Shown piece after piece: positions 1-9,350 of a stretch of DNA of 64,000 bases. The stretch covers positions 71,187,377 through 71,251,376 of the forward strand of contig CM026426.1 in assembly GCA_014871385.1 (NCBI GenBank). Reading direction: 5' to 3'. A model generated the notes under the pieces. It ran no database searches, was not told the origin of the DNA, and saw only the letters and a program-made list of their open reading frames with translations. The position numbers and the translations under genes are program-made. Numbering within the stretch: the first letter of the stretch is position 1; each line of letters opens with the position of its first letter. This DNA is from Ceratodon purpureus. Its lineage: Eukaryota; Streptophyta; Bryopsida; Pseudoditrichales; Ditrichaceae.

Positions 1-166
1 ATTTGAGTCAATGCGACTCTTCTCGGGAGGACCTCGAGGAATCTCGAAGTACGTGAGAAGGTTTCGGGTCTCAGTCATGAATCATGATAGAATTTTAATC
101 TAGGACGGTCCTGATACCGGGAAGGGATTGTGTCCACTAGAATGCGCGCAATGGGTGTGATGCTGG

Positions 167-186
167 ATTAAGGTGGTCTCCTTAAT
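167..186. repeat. 20-bp near-palindrome, ATTAAGG type
   Basis: The sequence reads ATTAAGGTGGTCTCCTTAAT, an imperfect palindrome. Related copies lie at 1271-1290 and 34284-34303. It may be the end or core of a small foldback element; no flanking duplication was identified. Confidence 0.45.
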
Positions 187-1270
187 CTGGTAGGATCATT
201 TTCTGCGCACTGTTGCTATATATTCGTTTTGATGAATCTCGCCTTACCTTAGGAATGGCTCCTCAGGCATGTTACGTCACAGTCAGGGATGGATTTTCTA
301 AATTTCATTGCATAACCTTTGATACATGGTTATCATGTCGCATTCACGTAGGTGTTGTAGACGGAACGACAGTAATTTGAGATTACAGTACAATCGTTTC
401 TGTCTGAAGTCAGCGTTTTTATTTTCTATTCATGTTCTCTAGTATCTATTACAATTGATTGCTGTTGTTACTCTTCGGTGGGTTGCAAATGGGATTGTCC
501 ATGGCAGCGACTAAATGCGATGTGGGCTTTCGCGTTTTTCCTAACATGTAACTGTAACATGAATATTGAAGAGGTGTCTGGAAGTCATTAAAGTGATATT
601 GGGCTTGTTTTCCGAAGTGTATCAGATTGCATTGGGGGGTAATTGAACCCAGTAGAACACATAATAGCTATTCTACAATTGTTAGAGCCTAGAGAACGGA
701 CTCAATTAATTTTGGGATAAGATAAATAAGGGCAAACGCCTTAATCTTGTGTACAAAATGAATGGGTCTATGGTTTATTGTGCCTTGAATAATTTGACAA
801 TTTAGAAGAGTTGAAGTGAGCCTTTTAACTTGAAAAACGGTATGCTAGATTGTACTTTGAGGAGAAGGTGTGTTATTTTATTTTTTAAAATATCACGAAG
901 GGTGTTCTTAGCAGAAGGTGACCACCTATATTTTGTGTTCAAGCACAATCATTTTCTTGCAGTAATTCCTCACTTCCACAGTTTCTTGGTTGATTTTTGT
1001 ACAATGGAAACAAGTCACAATAACAGCTGTAGTGGACGACGTCTGCGTCATTCCAGACGATATGTTTAAGTGTAGACTCCTCGGTTTGTTTAGAAAACAA
1101 TTAGACGGTTTTTTTCATATTCCGACATCTCATAAAATATTGTAGTGGTCAAATGTTCTGTCTAAAAGCGTAGGATTAGATTTTAATCATAGGGTAGATG
1201 TATTCTGTGGTGGTATCCTTAAATCTGCCATGCATAGCCTTGAATGAGATGTTTGAGTCTAAAGGTTAGC

Positions 1271-1290
1271 ATTAAGGCGGTCACCTTAAT
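1271..1290. repeat. 20-bp near-palindrome, ATTAAGG type
   Basis: The sequence reads ATTAAGGCGGTCACCTTAAT, differing at two positions from the copy at 167-186. Confidence 0.45.
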
Positions 1291-1668
1291 TGTATTTGAA
1301 TAAGGACATCAATCATTTTCCAGTTGCAAAATTCTTGAAATTGAGGTGGCCACCGAAATCTTCTATATGACTTGTTTATGTATAAGTTTGAACGGATTTA
1401 CACAAAGGCAACATATAAATTTTACATCACTTGAGGCCCTCTATTCATGGCATGTCCATCAGTCTTTAAAGTTTATTATACCCTAAAAAAACATTCATAA
1501 GTAAATCTGGACTTAAAGGTAATAACCGGACCTTGAGTTTACTTTTCACATGATTATAAGACCGTGGGATCACACCATGATGTCATGGGCAGTATCACAA
1601 AAATGCACTAAATACTGGTTTTCAGCCGAAGTTCAGACAATGTTGCACAAATTGAGCTTAATATAAAT

Positions 1669-2448
1669 TTATTGAAGGATATGTTTGTTTGCAGACGGTG
1701 CAGTGGGATCCAACGATCCACCATCACTACGTAGCACTCTTTCAATGTGCCACCTCTCAATCAGTCTACGCTTAAACTTTCCGTCCTTCTGATTTCTATG
1801 CAGGTACTCCTTTACCAAGGCGGAATACTTTAGCGGCAAAATGAACGGAAGCAACGCTGTTGCTACGTCAGGAATTACGTTTGCTGCATTGGATAAGGTC
1901 ATTTCACCACTCCACGGAGTTGGAAAGTAGCACGCCAGGTCTCCATTGAAAACATGCCTCATTGGCTGGTCATCAACCATCAGAATTTTGTCTGCACGAC
2001 AGAAGTGCTTTGTCTTCTTGTCCATTACGAGTCTACATTGCTCTTTGTCACAAAAAGGATACAAATGCAGCCTAGAACACTTGTTTTGTCCATTACAGAA
2101 GAGCAACCTCAATCTAATCTCATCGGGTAGGAGATATCGAATAACCTTACTTAGTCTTGCAAGGGCCATGGAGGACCATATTCCAACTTTGAAGTTGTTG
2201 AGAAGTATCCTGAAGAATTCTAGAAGACCGGGACGAGCCATAACGTTTCTCGGATTGAAGCGACGGGGGGTGCACTTCATATATTGCTCAAAACAAAGCA
2301 ATCCGTTAACAGATAGCACTATAACCTTCCTCAAAACGTCTCGTTGCCGTAGACATAAAGCACCGCCAGATATTATAACCAACATAATGGATCGTAGGAT
2401 CCTACGATTCCAAAATAAAAACAATGATCGCAAAAGCATGGAAACCAA
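1669..2448 (-). CDS. NIF/FCP1-like HAD phosphatase domain, likely catalytically dead
   Basis: The reading frame holds a plant-type NLI-interacting-factor (HAD) domain. In order it shows a nucleophile-like strand RKVIVLSVNGLLC, then MARPGLLEFF, then FKVGIWSS (motif II region), then ILMVDDQPMRHVF (the DD motif) and a C-terminal LLPFILPLKYSALVKEYL helix. Plant members usually read DxNG in the first motif; here the first Asp is Ser (SVNG), so phosphatase activity is unlikely. The first 30 or so residues are translated from a palindromic repeat (2390-2409) and are probably intron rather than exon. It is the 3'-most segment of the minus-strand set and follows a second NIF domain at 2979-3637, so both may belong to one two-domain gene. 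It could be a captured host gene or an element-encoded protein. Confidence 0.5.
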   Translation of the reverse strand: MVSMLLRSLFLFWNRRILRSIMLVIISGGALCLRQRDVLRKVIVLSVNGLLCFEQYMKCTPRRFNPRNVMARPGLLEFFRILLNNFKVGIWSSMALARLSKVIRYLLPDEIRLRLLFCNGQNKCSRLHLYPFCDKEQCRLVMDKKTKHFCRADKILMVDDQPMRHVFNGDLACYFPTPWSGEMTLSNAANVIPDVATALLPFILPLKYSALVKEYLHRNQKDGKFKRRLIERWHIERVLRSDGGSLDPTAPSANKHILQ

Positions 2449-2494
2449 AATCGGCGCCCTAATTTATCCATGGGCATCGTTGGATCCTACGATG
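2390..2494. repeat. Palindrome cluster A (two copies)
   Basis: One complete copy of the 20-bp palindrome GATCGTAGGATCCTACGATC (last base changed) lies at 2390-2409 and a diverged one (CATCGT-GGATCC-ACGATG type) near 2475-2494. Confidence 0.7.
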
Positions 2495-2978
2495 TGGATA
2501 ATTGGATTCATCCATATCCGGAAGGTCCCTAATTCACGTCTAGACCATAGCTCCTATGCATCACTCCCTGACCGCAGAACTATTGTAAAATTGGGGGTTA
2601 TAACACAGCCCTCCTCAATGTGCGTGGTCTGATCCTACAATCATATTACAATTTGCACTCTCCTCGTAGTGAACAAAATACTGTTCACACAACCTGTAGA
2701 TAGAATGTTGTTACACTTGGATTCAAAAAGTTGAAGTATATCCTACAAGTTTATGTAGAGTAGAAATTTCACAAAGTGTGGAACTCAGTACAAATATTGA
2801 AGTAGCTAGTGAATCGCTCACAACTCAGTGCTTCAAAAAACTGAAGCCCACCTTGTTCACCGGTATTTATACCTTCACTAAGAGAACTATATCCTCATTA
2901 CTATGTGCGTCCTTGAAAGGAATGAAACAAAACTTTACAAAGTATATACGACGCCCCTAACACTAAAGATGATGACTC

Positions 2979-3637
2979 TCACAATTGACATCTAGCCAGA
3001 ATCTCCTTAGCCTGTTTACCATTGAAGTCCTTCCTACAGTCCTTGAATCCGGGCTCAGGGTAATTGTTATGGACATATTTCTGGACAGTCTGGCAAGATT
3101 CGAACAAAGATTCAAGCCAAGGAAGCAGAGTGGACATGAGGAACTTGTCCCCAGGCAACCTCGTCCACGTAATGGGATAGATTGCATCATGGTAATCGTT
3201 GAGAAGATTCTTGTACCAGCTGTCGTCAATGAACAATGTTTGGCTTAGGTCAACATGCTCAAGCTTATCCTCGACCATCTTAAGGTCCTTAAGCATGATT
3301 TGCTTGTTTGGGTTTTCCTCGTTTCAGTAACTGGACTTGGTAGCTTCGATCTGCGCTAGCACCGTTAGGAGCCCAGGCTTAAGTTTTGACCCTTCTAAAA
3401 CCTTAACTAGAATCCTATCCACATTCTTTTTCATTGCACAACTCCATACCACGATGTTAGCCTTCTCTGCTAATAGCTCCATGAACTTTCCCGCATCAGG
3501 CCTAAGTGTGGTTTCTTGACCCCTATTGCCGCCTCGATTTACAAGGAAACCATTCAAGTCCACCACAATAGTGTACCGAGGTTGCCTTACCTTCTTCCCA
3601 CTAGTCCCGGTTGACTTCGCAGGGGCAGTTTGTTTGC
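2979..3637 (-). pseudogene. NIF/FCP1-like HAD phosphatase domain, first copy
   Basis: This segment encodes the classical HAD order of an NLI-interacting-factor domain: VVDLNGFLVNR (plant-type DxNG), LRPDAGKFMELL, ANIVVWSCAMKKN, and TLFIDDSWYKNLL, followed by the VQKYVHNNYPEPG tail seen in plant members. The exon probably starts at 3637, after an acceptor reading TTTTGCAG on the minus strand. One in-frame TGA (3324-3326) interrupts it between the two halves of the domain, and the frame continues past it. The domain would dephosphorylate Ser/Thr (RNA polymerase II CTD-type) substrates if functional. A second, more diverged NIF domain follows downstream. Confidence 0.6.
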
Positions 3638-3855
3638 CTGCAAAAGACAGCCAAATCGATAATAAGAATCATCCTTGCAGAACACACGTCATGTAAAATC
3701 AAATAGTGTGGCAAGAATTACCTTCTCTAGAAGATGCAGATCGCTTTTTCAGAAGAACAATTGGTACATTCCTCTTGCTCTACGTAGACGTCAAAGACTT
3801 TAATTCTTGAGATCAAAATAAAACATTTCTGTCAGAGCACTGAGACAAGCGTATG

Positions 3856-4021
3856 GATCGTAGGATTCTACAATCCTGAAAGAGGATGTGACATTTCGAC
3901 AAACCAAATAAAAGATCGTACGATCCTACGATCCTTTTGAGAGATTGTAGGATCCTACGATATGCAACGTGATGAAATAAGGATTCAATTTTCCCTTGTG
4001 GATCGTAGGATCCTACAATCC
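3856..4021. repeat. Palindrome cluster B (four copies)
   Basis: Copies start at about 3856, 3915, 3944 and 4002. The steps are 59, 29 and 58 bp, so the odd one is half of the usual period. The cluster lies upstream of the acceptor at 3637 and is probably intronic. Confidence 0.8.
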
Positions 4022-4232
4022 TAGAGTCCACAGAAAATGTCTGAAAAGGATTACTCTGATTCCGCTAAGAAAAGTGGTGGGAAATACCTTTTGGAAGAGT
4101 TTTCTAATTCGCACGCTGCATATCCCGAGAGCCAGACTCCGTCCGGACATCTTGGGAAACTGTCAAGGTCTCCGATCCAGGAGGGCTAAAAGGCCGCAAC
4201 CGTTTTGTGGGCTTCTTCAAAGACAACAGCAA

Positions 4233-4720
4233 TTACCTCTTTGTCCTTTGCCAAGTTGCTAGGCAGAGAAGGAAGAGCGTATGGATTGTCTTGCATCTCG
4301 GCCAGCGTATCCGCGACATTTTGCTGCTGCAAATCACCTTCGGACCCTTAGGCATGACTTGAGAACGTATATAACTTGGTATCGATCTGCATTGGAGAGA
4401 GATCAGTCGATGGAAGATGAACTGGCAAAGAAGATGTAATGCCAAAGGGAGGTGTAGACACGACATCGTCTACCACTAACGACATTTCAACATCTTGTCC
4501 AGGAGCGCCAGAATCGCCATGGAAACTTTTCTGTGCACTTGAACTAGTACCCCCTGGTATTTCTCTTGAGCTGGACTAGTGGAAGAGTAAATTCCGCGTT
4601 CATTTCGGGAAAGTGCCTTCGGAGGGGGGGACTCTGGCGTGAAAGCGGATCTCGTAAAGCATCCACCTCAAGATGGCGGGTTGTTGGGGGGGCTAACCTG
4701 CAAAGCAATCCGTAACGGAA
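4233..4720 (-). other. Coding-like Ser/Pro-rich segment, unrecognised
   Basis: A minus-strand frame reads as a low-complexity linker (for example DVEMSLVVDDVVSTPPFG and LPSTDLSPMQID) between the acidic end of the ParB-like gene and the NIF domains. The frame is interrupted and I recognise no domain. It may be the 5' part of the NIF-domain gene. Confidence 0.25.
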
Positions 4721-4853
4721 ACAAATACACGAAATGTTGAACAATGACACATTGTATGGTTTGTTCAACAATAGTGACATTGATATAGTTAGTTCTATAC
4801 CATCTGTCAAACACCACATCCGATTACTACTACACAAGTCGGGAACTGCATCA

Positions 4854-5306
4854 TACTTCAATATCTTTATAAAGCTCTTCTTTGTCATCGTCGTTCTGAG
4901 GTCCGCCGAGACTGTGGGAGCCTAGACAACTAGAAGATCCTCCCATGTGGAATTTCTTGCGAGCACCTCCTCCATGGAGTTGCACACCCTCCTCTTCTTC
5001 CCGCCGTTCAACATGCTCATCCTCTTCTTCCCGCCCATGATAATCTTCTTCCTCCTCTACCCGCGCTTCATCATCCTCCTCCAAATTGTCATCCGCAGAG
5101 CCCTCCTCCAAAGAGGAAACGTCAATCACACGTTCTTCCTGGGCGTTGGCACCCCTCTTCGATTTCTCCCTCATTGTTAGAGCAGCCATAGCACGTCCAG
5201 TTATGGCAAGCGTTTTCGCACTTTCAAGAATATCACTCGCCGTTTTCTTTGCTCTCTCCACTTCATTCTCGTTGAACACGATTTCGAGGACTTGCGCGCC
5301 TCTTGC
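4854..5306 (-). CDS. C-terminal exon of the ParB-like gene, acidic tail
   Basis: The exon begins at 5306 after a clean acceptor (TGTTGTTACAG on the minus strand). It joins in frame to the exon ending at 5723, giving ITWISL followed by ARGAQVLEIVFNENEVERAKK. That stretch reads as a beta strand and helix and could be the distal part of a Rossmann-like fold. After it comes a long, very acidic Glu/Asp-rich region and a Gly/Ser-rich end. The frame is open to its stop. I infer it closes the gene that starts near 9.0 kb. A methylase-like role is only a possibility. Confidence 0.45.
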
Positions 5307-5722
5307 CTGTAACAACAGAAAGTAAGGTAGAAGAGTGAATACGAGAAACCAGTAAGTGATAAAATTATGACAATAAATGGAATAAAACATTGAAAGCAGA
5401 AAGGATATAGGGAACGAGATCGTAGGATCCTACGATCCTCATATTGCTCAATGTGAAACCCCACTGAACTTGGAGATCGTAGGATCCTACGATCTCCCAA
5501 TGCATGAAGGTTGAAGGCCGGAACTCATTTAGAGATCGTAGGATCCTACGATAACTCGAATGCTAACTTGTAATTTGCTTTAATCACTGAAAGTAGTTAT
5601 CGTTGTGGGATCTTACGATCCCAACTAGGTAGGCAATGATGTAACTATAATAAATAGAGGAGAACATGATAAGCAGAACGGGTTGCAGGGGGTGAGATCG
5701 TAGGATCCTACGATTCTCTTAC
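5307..5722 (-). other. Intron (416 nt) holding palindrome cluster C
   Basis: The donor reads CTG|GTAAGA and the acceptor TTACAG|GCAAGA on the minus strand. The flanking exons join without changing frame. All five palindromes of cluster C lie inside. A second intron of almost the same size (410 nt at 15122-15531) also holds palindromes. Confidence 0.6.
5418..5715. repeat. Palindrome cluster C (five copies)
   Basis: Perfect or near-perfect 20-bp palindromes start at 5418, 5475, 5534, about 5601 and 5696. The first steps are 57 and 59 bp, with unrelated spacers of about 38 bp. Confidence 0.85.
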
Positions 5723-5971
5723 CAGGCTAATCCAAGTGATCGACGGACCGCCTCCAATGTTGACCACAACGTAGTTAGGTGCTCCCAGGGTGCCAAGAAT
5801 GTGTGTAACTGTGTTGATGTTGAAGTTAGCATAACCATCTTGTGCCCATTGTGTCGGGGGATCCTTGAAATCAGGTGCAGATTCAACCTGGTAGAATGGC
5901 ATATCTGTACTGTAAGCTGCTTCGAAGCATATAGAATCAAGCGTCCTCTGATCAAAGTCGTTTCCATACAC
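5723..5971 (-). CDS. Exon of the ParB-like gene, possible Rossmann/methylase segment
   Basis: This exon of 83 codons ends at a GTAAGA donor. It contains YVVVNIGGGPSITWIS, a Gly-rich loop after a hydrophobic strand, as in SAM-binding or other Rossmann folds. The next exon supplies a second strand and helix (VLEIVFNENEVERAKK). DNA N4/N6-methylases are often paired with ParB-like domains in phages and bacteria, which makes the idea attractive here. I see no DPPY/NPPY motif, so the assignment is weak. The other reading is a lineage-specific transposon protein with no named domain. Confidence 0.4.
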
Positions 5972-6034
5972 AAAATTAAAGTACAGGGGGAGTGTAAGTT
6001 CAGGGGTCGTCGGAGTGATAAATCCCTCCTCTCC

Positions 6035-7057
6035 CTATGTAATATACAGAGTGGGGGTATGGAGCCACGGCCGGACTTGTGCGACCCGGGAGCCTCTCTC
6101 CTCTATAGCGTTTGCAACCTCAACCATTCCTGCCCAATCTGTGATCAAGACCCCTGAATAAAGTGCCCTCCTAAACTGCGCATGATCGAGGAACTCCATT
6201 GCCCGAAGAGTACGCAAAACCTGATCGAAGTTCGAGAAGTCGGGCTTCCCTTTGTCGAGTCGGTTCAAGAAGCAGAAGACTATAGTCACCCGTGCATCCG
6301 CCTTCATCCAGTAGACAATCTCGTCTTTACTTGGATCAAGAACTGTAGCGAGATCCCCGTTTTTCCGGCTCATTTTGAGGCACTTGTACATCGATGCCAC
6401 GAACGGTCCTGACGTTGCTGGCACGTCCTGAACCTGGTCGCCTTTGTCCTTTCTCTGGTGCACAAATAACATCCCGAGAAGAGTCGGGAAATCTGATTCT
6501 TTGTTGAATGGATTCAATGCCGCAGACCGGAGCCTAAAATATTGCTCTCCATTAGGATCCTTGCTTAGCTTCTCGTACCAAGTGTCAATGGTGGCCTCGG
6601 TTACTTTGAACTTCAGCGCAGCGGTATCATACTCTGCATCGGTGTATGAGTCTGCTTGCATTGTCTTACACCTTAGTTCCATTTTCTCGAAGTAGTGCAT
6701 GAACTCGTTCTTGATGAGCCTGCACTTCTTCTCCAAATGACACGCCTCATTGAGGCCTAGAAGAACGGGTTGTTTCTTGGTGGACTTTGAAGACTTCAGT
6801 GACACCTTCTTTTGTAACACTAGCTCCGTAACCTTTATAATGTCAATATCTCGCATGGAATAAAGCGGCATTAAGTCAGTCTGCTTCAGTGCTCGCACCT
6901 GATATCTCTTCAGCTTCATGCGCTCCTTCTTACTGCTTCCTATCCCTCCGTCCCCGTCCTTGTTATTGTCCTCATCCACACTTGCAACGAAGGTGGAATA
7001 TCGTCCAAACGCATTAAAAGCAATCCATTTACCCAACTGTCTTGAATACCACACCAC
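6035..7057 (-). CDS. Central part of the ParB-like gene, unrecognised domain
   Basis: An open frame of 340 codons; its 5' limit is not a real start, because it opens at a GTG inside an exon. It has a basic segment (SSKKERMKLKRYQVRALK), a Lys/Ser-rich linker (KSSKSTKKQPV), a helical stretch rich in charged residues, and the end DWAGMVEVANAIEERG. I recognise no family. Its neighbours on both sides read in the same direction, and the region upstream (7.1-7.6 kb) looks like an intron with palindromes. I infer that it is the middle of one long gene from 9.0 to 4.9 kb. It is the longest clean frame of the set. Confidence 0.5.
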   Translation of the reverse strand: MVWYSRQLGKWIAFNAFGRYSTFVASVDEDNNKDGDGGIGSSKKERMKLKRYQVRALKQTDLMPLYSMRDIDIIKVTELVLQKKVSLKSSKSTKKQPVLLGLNEACHLEKKCRLIKNEFMHYFEKMELRCKTMQADSYTDAEYDTAALKFKVTEATIDTWYEKLSKDPNGEQYFRLRSAALNPFNKESDFPTLLGMLFVHQRKDKGDQVQDVPATSGPFVASMYKCLKMSRKNGDLATVLDPSKDEIVYWMKADARVTIVFCFLNRLDKGKPDFSNFDQVLRTLRAMEFLDHAQFRRALYSGVLITDWAGMVEVANAIEERGSRVAQVRPWLHTPTLYIT

Positions 7058-7239
7058 TTTTTGTAAATCTGCTCACCAAAGTGCACAGAATATTTGGGTA
7101 TGCCAGTGTTGCTATCTTCAATAAGCTTGGAGTCGGAGTTGGAGAACAGAGCATGCAGCTTATCTAACCAACTCTGCGTGCATTCAAATAATCATTCAGA
7201 ACGTCAAATGCATAGATTGCTAGCAAAATGTGTAGTTGG

Positions 7240-7569
7240 GGTCGTAGGATCCTACAACGAAAATTACATCGAGTGAGTAAAGTAAATTACATATCGGAAT
7301 CCGAATTCGAATTAGTGTGGGATCTTCTGATCTCTAAATGAGCCCCGCTCTTCAATCTCCATGCATTAAGAGATCGTAGGATCCTACGATCTCCAAGTTT
7401 AGTGGCACTTCATATACCAGCATTCCGAGGATCGTAGGATCCTACAATCTCTCAACGAGCCCTCAATCTAAGAGTGGAGCTCTTCACGAGATCGTAGGAT
7501 CCTACGATCCTCGGAATGCTTGTTGGAAACAAACACTGCTCAACTCAAAGATCGTATGATCCTACGATC
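7240..7569. repeat. Palindrome cluster D (five copies)
   Basis: Copies start at about 7240, 7372, 7430, 7490 and 7550. The last four are spaced 58, 60 and 60 bp. The cluster lies between a donor at 7639 (CAAG|GTATG, minus strand) and the exon at 7.1 kb, so it is intronic. The spacer before the last copy resembles a spacer of cluster E. Confidence 0.85.
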
Positions 7570-7669
7570 CGGAAGAACGTGAAGGATACATTTAACATCT
7601 CGGAATCATTAACAAAACTGTAATGCAATGTTGGCATACCTTGAATGCGTGTGAGTGCGCAAGACCCGT

Positions 7670-8147
7670 TTATGATGGTACTGGCGATCCAGCCTCTCTC
7701 CAACTTCTGCAGGCAATTCTCAGAAGAGTAAGGTAGTTCCCCTCTGATCGCACACCGGCAAGGTCTTGATTCAGGACCCGGGAATAATAAATGAGTAGAT
7801 TCCACTCCTCTTTTTTTGGCCCATACCACACTGACGATAAAACTTTGTGCATCTCTCCTATCCTCCTCACTTAGTCCACCCTCGGTGATGAGGGCTCAAT
7901 GTGCGGCAACACAGTGTTGCCCGCCAATAATGATGAAGTGCGTTCTCTCATTAATATCACTCCAGGTCGGTTTGTGATCAAAATACTCGTAAGTCTTGGT
8001 AGGCACGAATTGGAAGTCCTCCTTGCGAATTGGCAGTTTGCCCTTCACAAGCATCACGTAGATGTGCTGGAGTGAAGCTTGAAACGGCATTGCCCGTTTC
8101 TGGTCCATCAGCTGATTCACTCGTTTATGCTCCAAATTGAGATACAC
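7670..8147 (-). pseudogene. ParB-like domain of a transposon-borne gene (interrupted)
   Basis: The key stretch is THFIIIGGQHCVAAHRAL, which matches the ParB/sulfiredoxin-type signature (hydrophobic strand, then G-x-H-R/C-x-x-A helix). It is preceded by FQFVPTKTYEYFDHKPTW and followed by SVWYGPKKEEWNLLIYYSRVLNQ and a segment ending SWREAGSP. In bacteria and phages ParB-like domains act as CTP-dependent clamps or nucleases. Here the domain sits in the middle of an intron-containing eukaryotic gene. The region is interrupted in its present form. It could instead be a remote, lineage-specific domain that only mimics the ParB motif. Confidence 0.45.
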
Positions 8148-8401
8148 AATGCTACCCGCTGGAGCTCAGTGGAGCTTGTCAATGTCAACTAGCAAGTCGT
8201 CCTGACTTCGTTCAGCTTTTTTGATGGGCCGCTTTCCAAAGATGTGAAGTTTGGTGAACTCCTTCTAGTAAAGAGCCCTCACTTGCTGCAGCTCCTTTGC
8301 TGATTTCCCCGCCATTGTCTTGCTTGTCATGTTGACCACCTTCGCGAGGGTCATCTCTTCTACCTTGGGGTCAGACTTCTTGCGGTGAGATGGTTTCTTT
8401 G

Positions 8402-8989
8402 CTAGAGGCTCTCTACTACTCTATGAGAAGAACCCCTCTTCTTTTTCATGGGCGAGGGCGGAACTTTCTTCTTACGCTCCCTATTGTATTTATCAAGATT
8501 TGCCTTCAGCTCTGTCCACCATTGCAAAATCCTCTGAACTGCTAAATGAATCTTCGAGATCACAAAGCCATGGTCTTTCACAGATTCAGTAAGCTTTGGT
8601 AACAGAGCGTCCTTCTCAACAACTAGGGCGTATGTGCGACTAAGGTTTACGCTCGCAACATACTCCGAAATTACTAATACAATTTTACTATTGTTGAGTT
8701 TGGCCATTTCCAGTACCTCCAAGTGTTTTGTAGGTAGTTTAAAGAGGGTCCGCTAGGTGCGGTGTCATCCATGATTGCCGTCACTGGCGCAATCAGAACT
8801 CGCTCCGTCTTGGGTTCAACATGCCAATAAAGGCCCCACTCGACAATTTTATCAGCGACAAACCACACGGTTGGTTCAGGGTTGACGTTGATAGACATGG
8901 GAGATTGGAGCAACGCCACGGAAACAGCATCTGCCAAAGCCATTGGTTGCCAGTCGGGGTTAACCATCTCGACTACTTGTAAGTTATTC
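8402..8989 (-). CDS. N-terminal exon of the ParB-like gene
   Basis: The exon starts at 8989 after an acceptor reading TTTGGATAG on the minus strand. It reads NNLQVVEMVNPDWQPMALADAV, then PEPTVWFVADKIVEWGLYWHV and APVTAIMDDTA. A shift of frame near 8.7 kb leads into EMAKLNNSKIVLVISEY and a basic end (RERKKKVPPSPMKKKRG). No named domain is recognised. Order and strand place it at the start of the long minus-strand gene. Cluster E of the palindromes lies directly upstream, in the intron before this exon. Confidence 0.45.
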
Positions 8990-9033
8990 CTATCCAAACA
9001 AAACAAAATTATTAGATCTCGTTCATGCCTCCT

Positions 9034-9235
9034 TTGAGATTGTAGGATCCTACGATCCTTGGAATGAGCAAGGTTAAACGCAAGTGATGTTGGAGATCGT
9101 AGGATCCTACTATCTTTTGATGAGCCACTCTCATTTTTCCGTAATCGTTGAGAGACCGTAGGATCCTATGATCTCCAACATCACTTGCAATTAACCTTGC
9201 TCATTCCAAGGATCGTAGGATCCTACGATCTCTCA
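9034..9235. repeat. Long foldback (arms of about 80 bp, loop of about 35 bp)
   Basis: The left arm, about 9035-9116, including the spacer GGAATGAGCAAGGTTAA, is repeated in reverse complement at about 9151-9234 (TTAACCTTGCTCATTCC). Only a handful of mismatches are visible. A transcript would fold into a long hairpin with two 20-bp palindromes in each arm. The form is MITE-like. Confidence 0.75.
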
Positions 9236-9349
9236 AAGGGTTCCAAATTGAAGAGGGAGCTGGAGAAGAGATCGTAGGATCCTACGTTCCTCAGAATGCT
9301 CTTTGGAAATAAACGGTGCTGAACTCGGAGATCGTAGGATTCTACGATC
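9038..9349. repeat. Palindrome cluster E (six evenly spaced copies)
   Basis: Copies start at 9038, 9095, 9154, 9211, 9270 and 9330, so the steps are 57, 59, 57, 59 and 60 bp. This is the most regular cluster of the window. Its first four copies are also part of a large inverted repeat. Confidence 0.9.
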
Positions 9350-9350
9350 T

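Larger units (their letters stand above)
1..1668. other. Non-coding stretch, no gene recognised
   Basis: All six frames are broken and the longest frame is under 80 codons with no recognisable motif. The only structure I see is two near-palindromes of the form ATTAAGG..CCTTAAT, listed separately. Confidence 0.5.

Noticed and set aside
1946-2632. 228-codon plus-strand frame opposite the NIF domain
   Set aside because: It is the shadow of the minus-strand NIF frame; its residues show no domain and the real motifs are on the other strand.
5418-9349. A true CRISPR array with Cas genes
   Set aside because: The repeats are evenly spaced, but the setting is intronic eukaryotic DNA, the repeat is a perfect palindrome, no Cas-like protein is present, and part of the array is a foldback. 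I keep the likeness only as a description.
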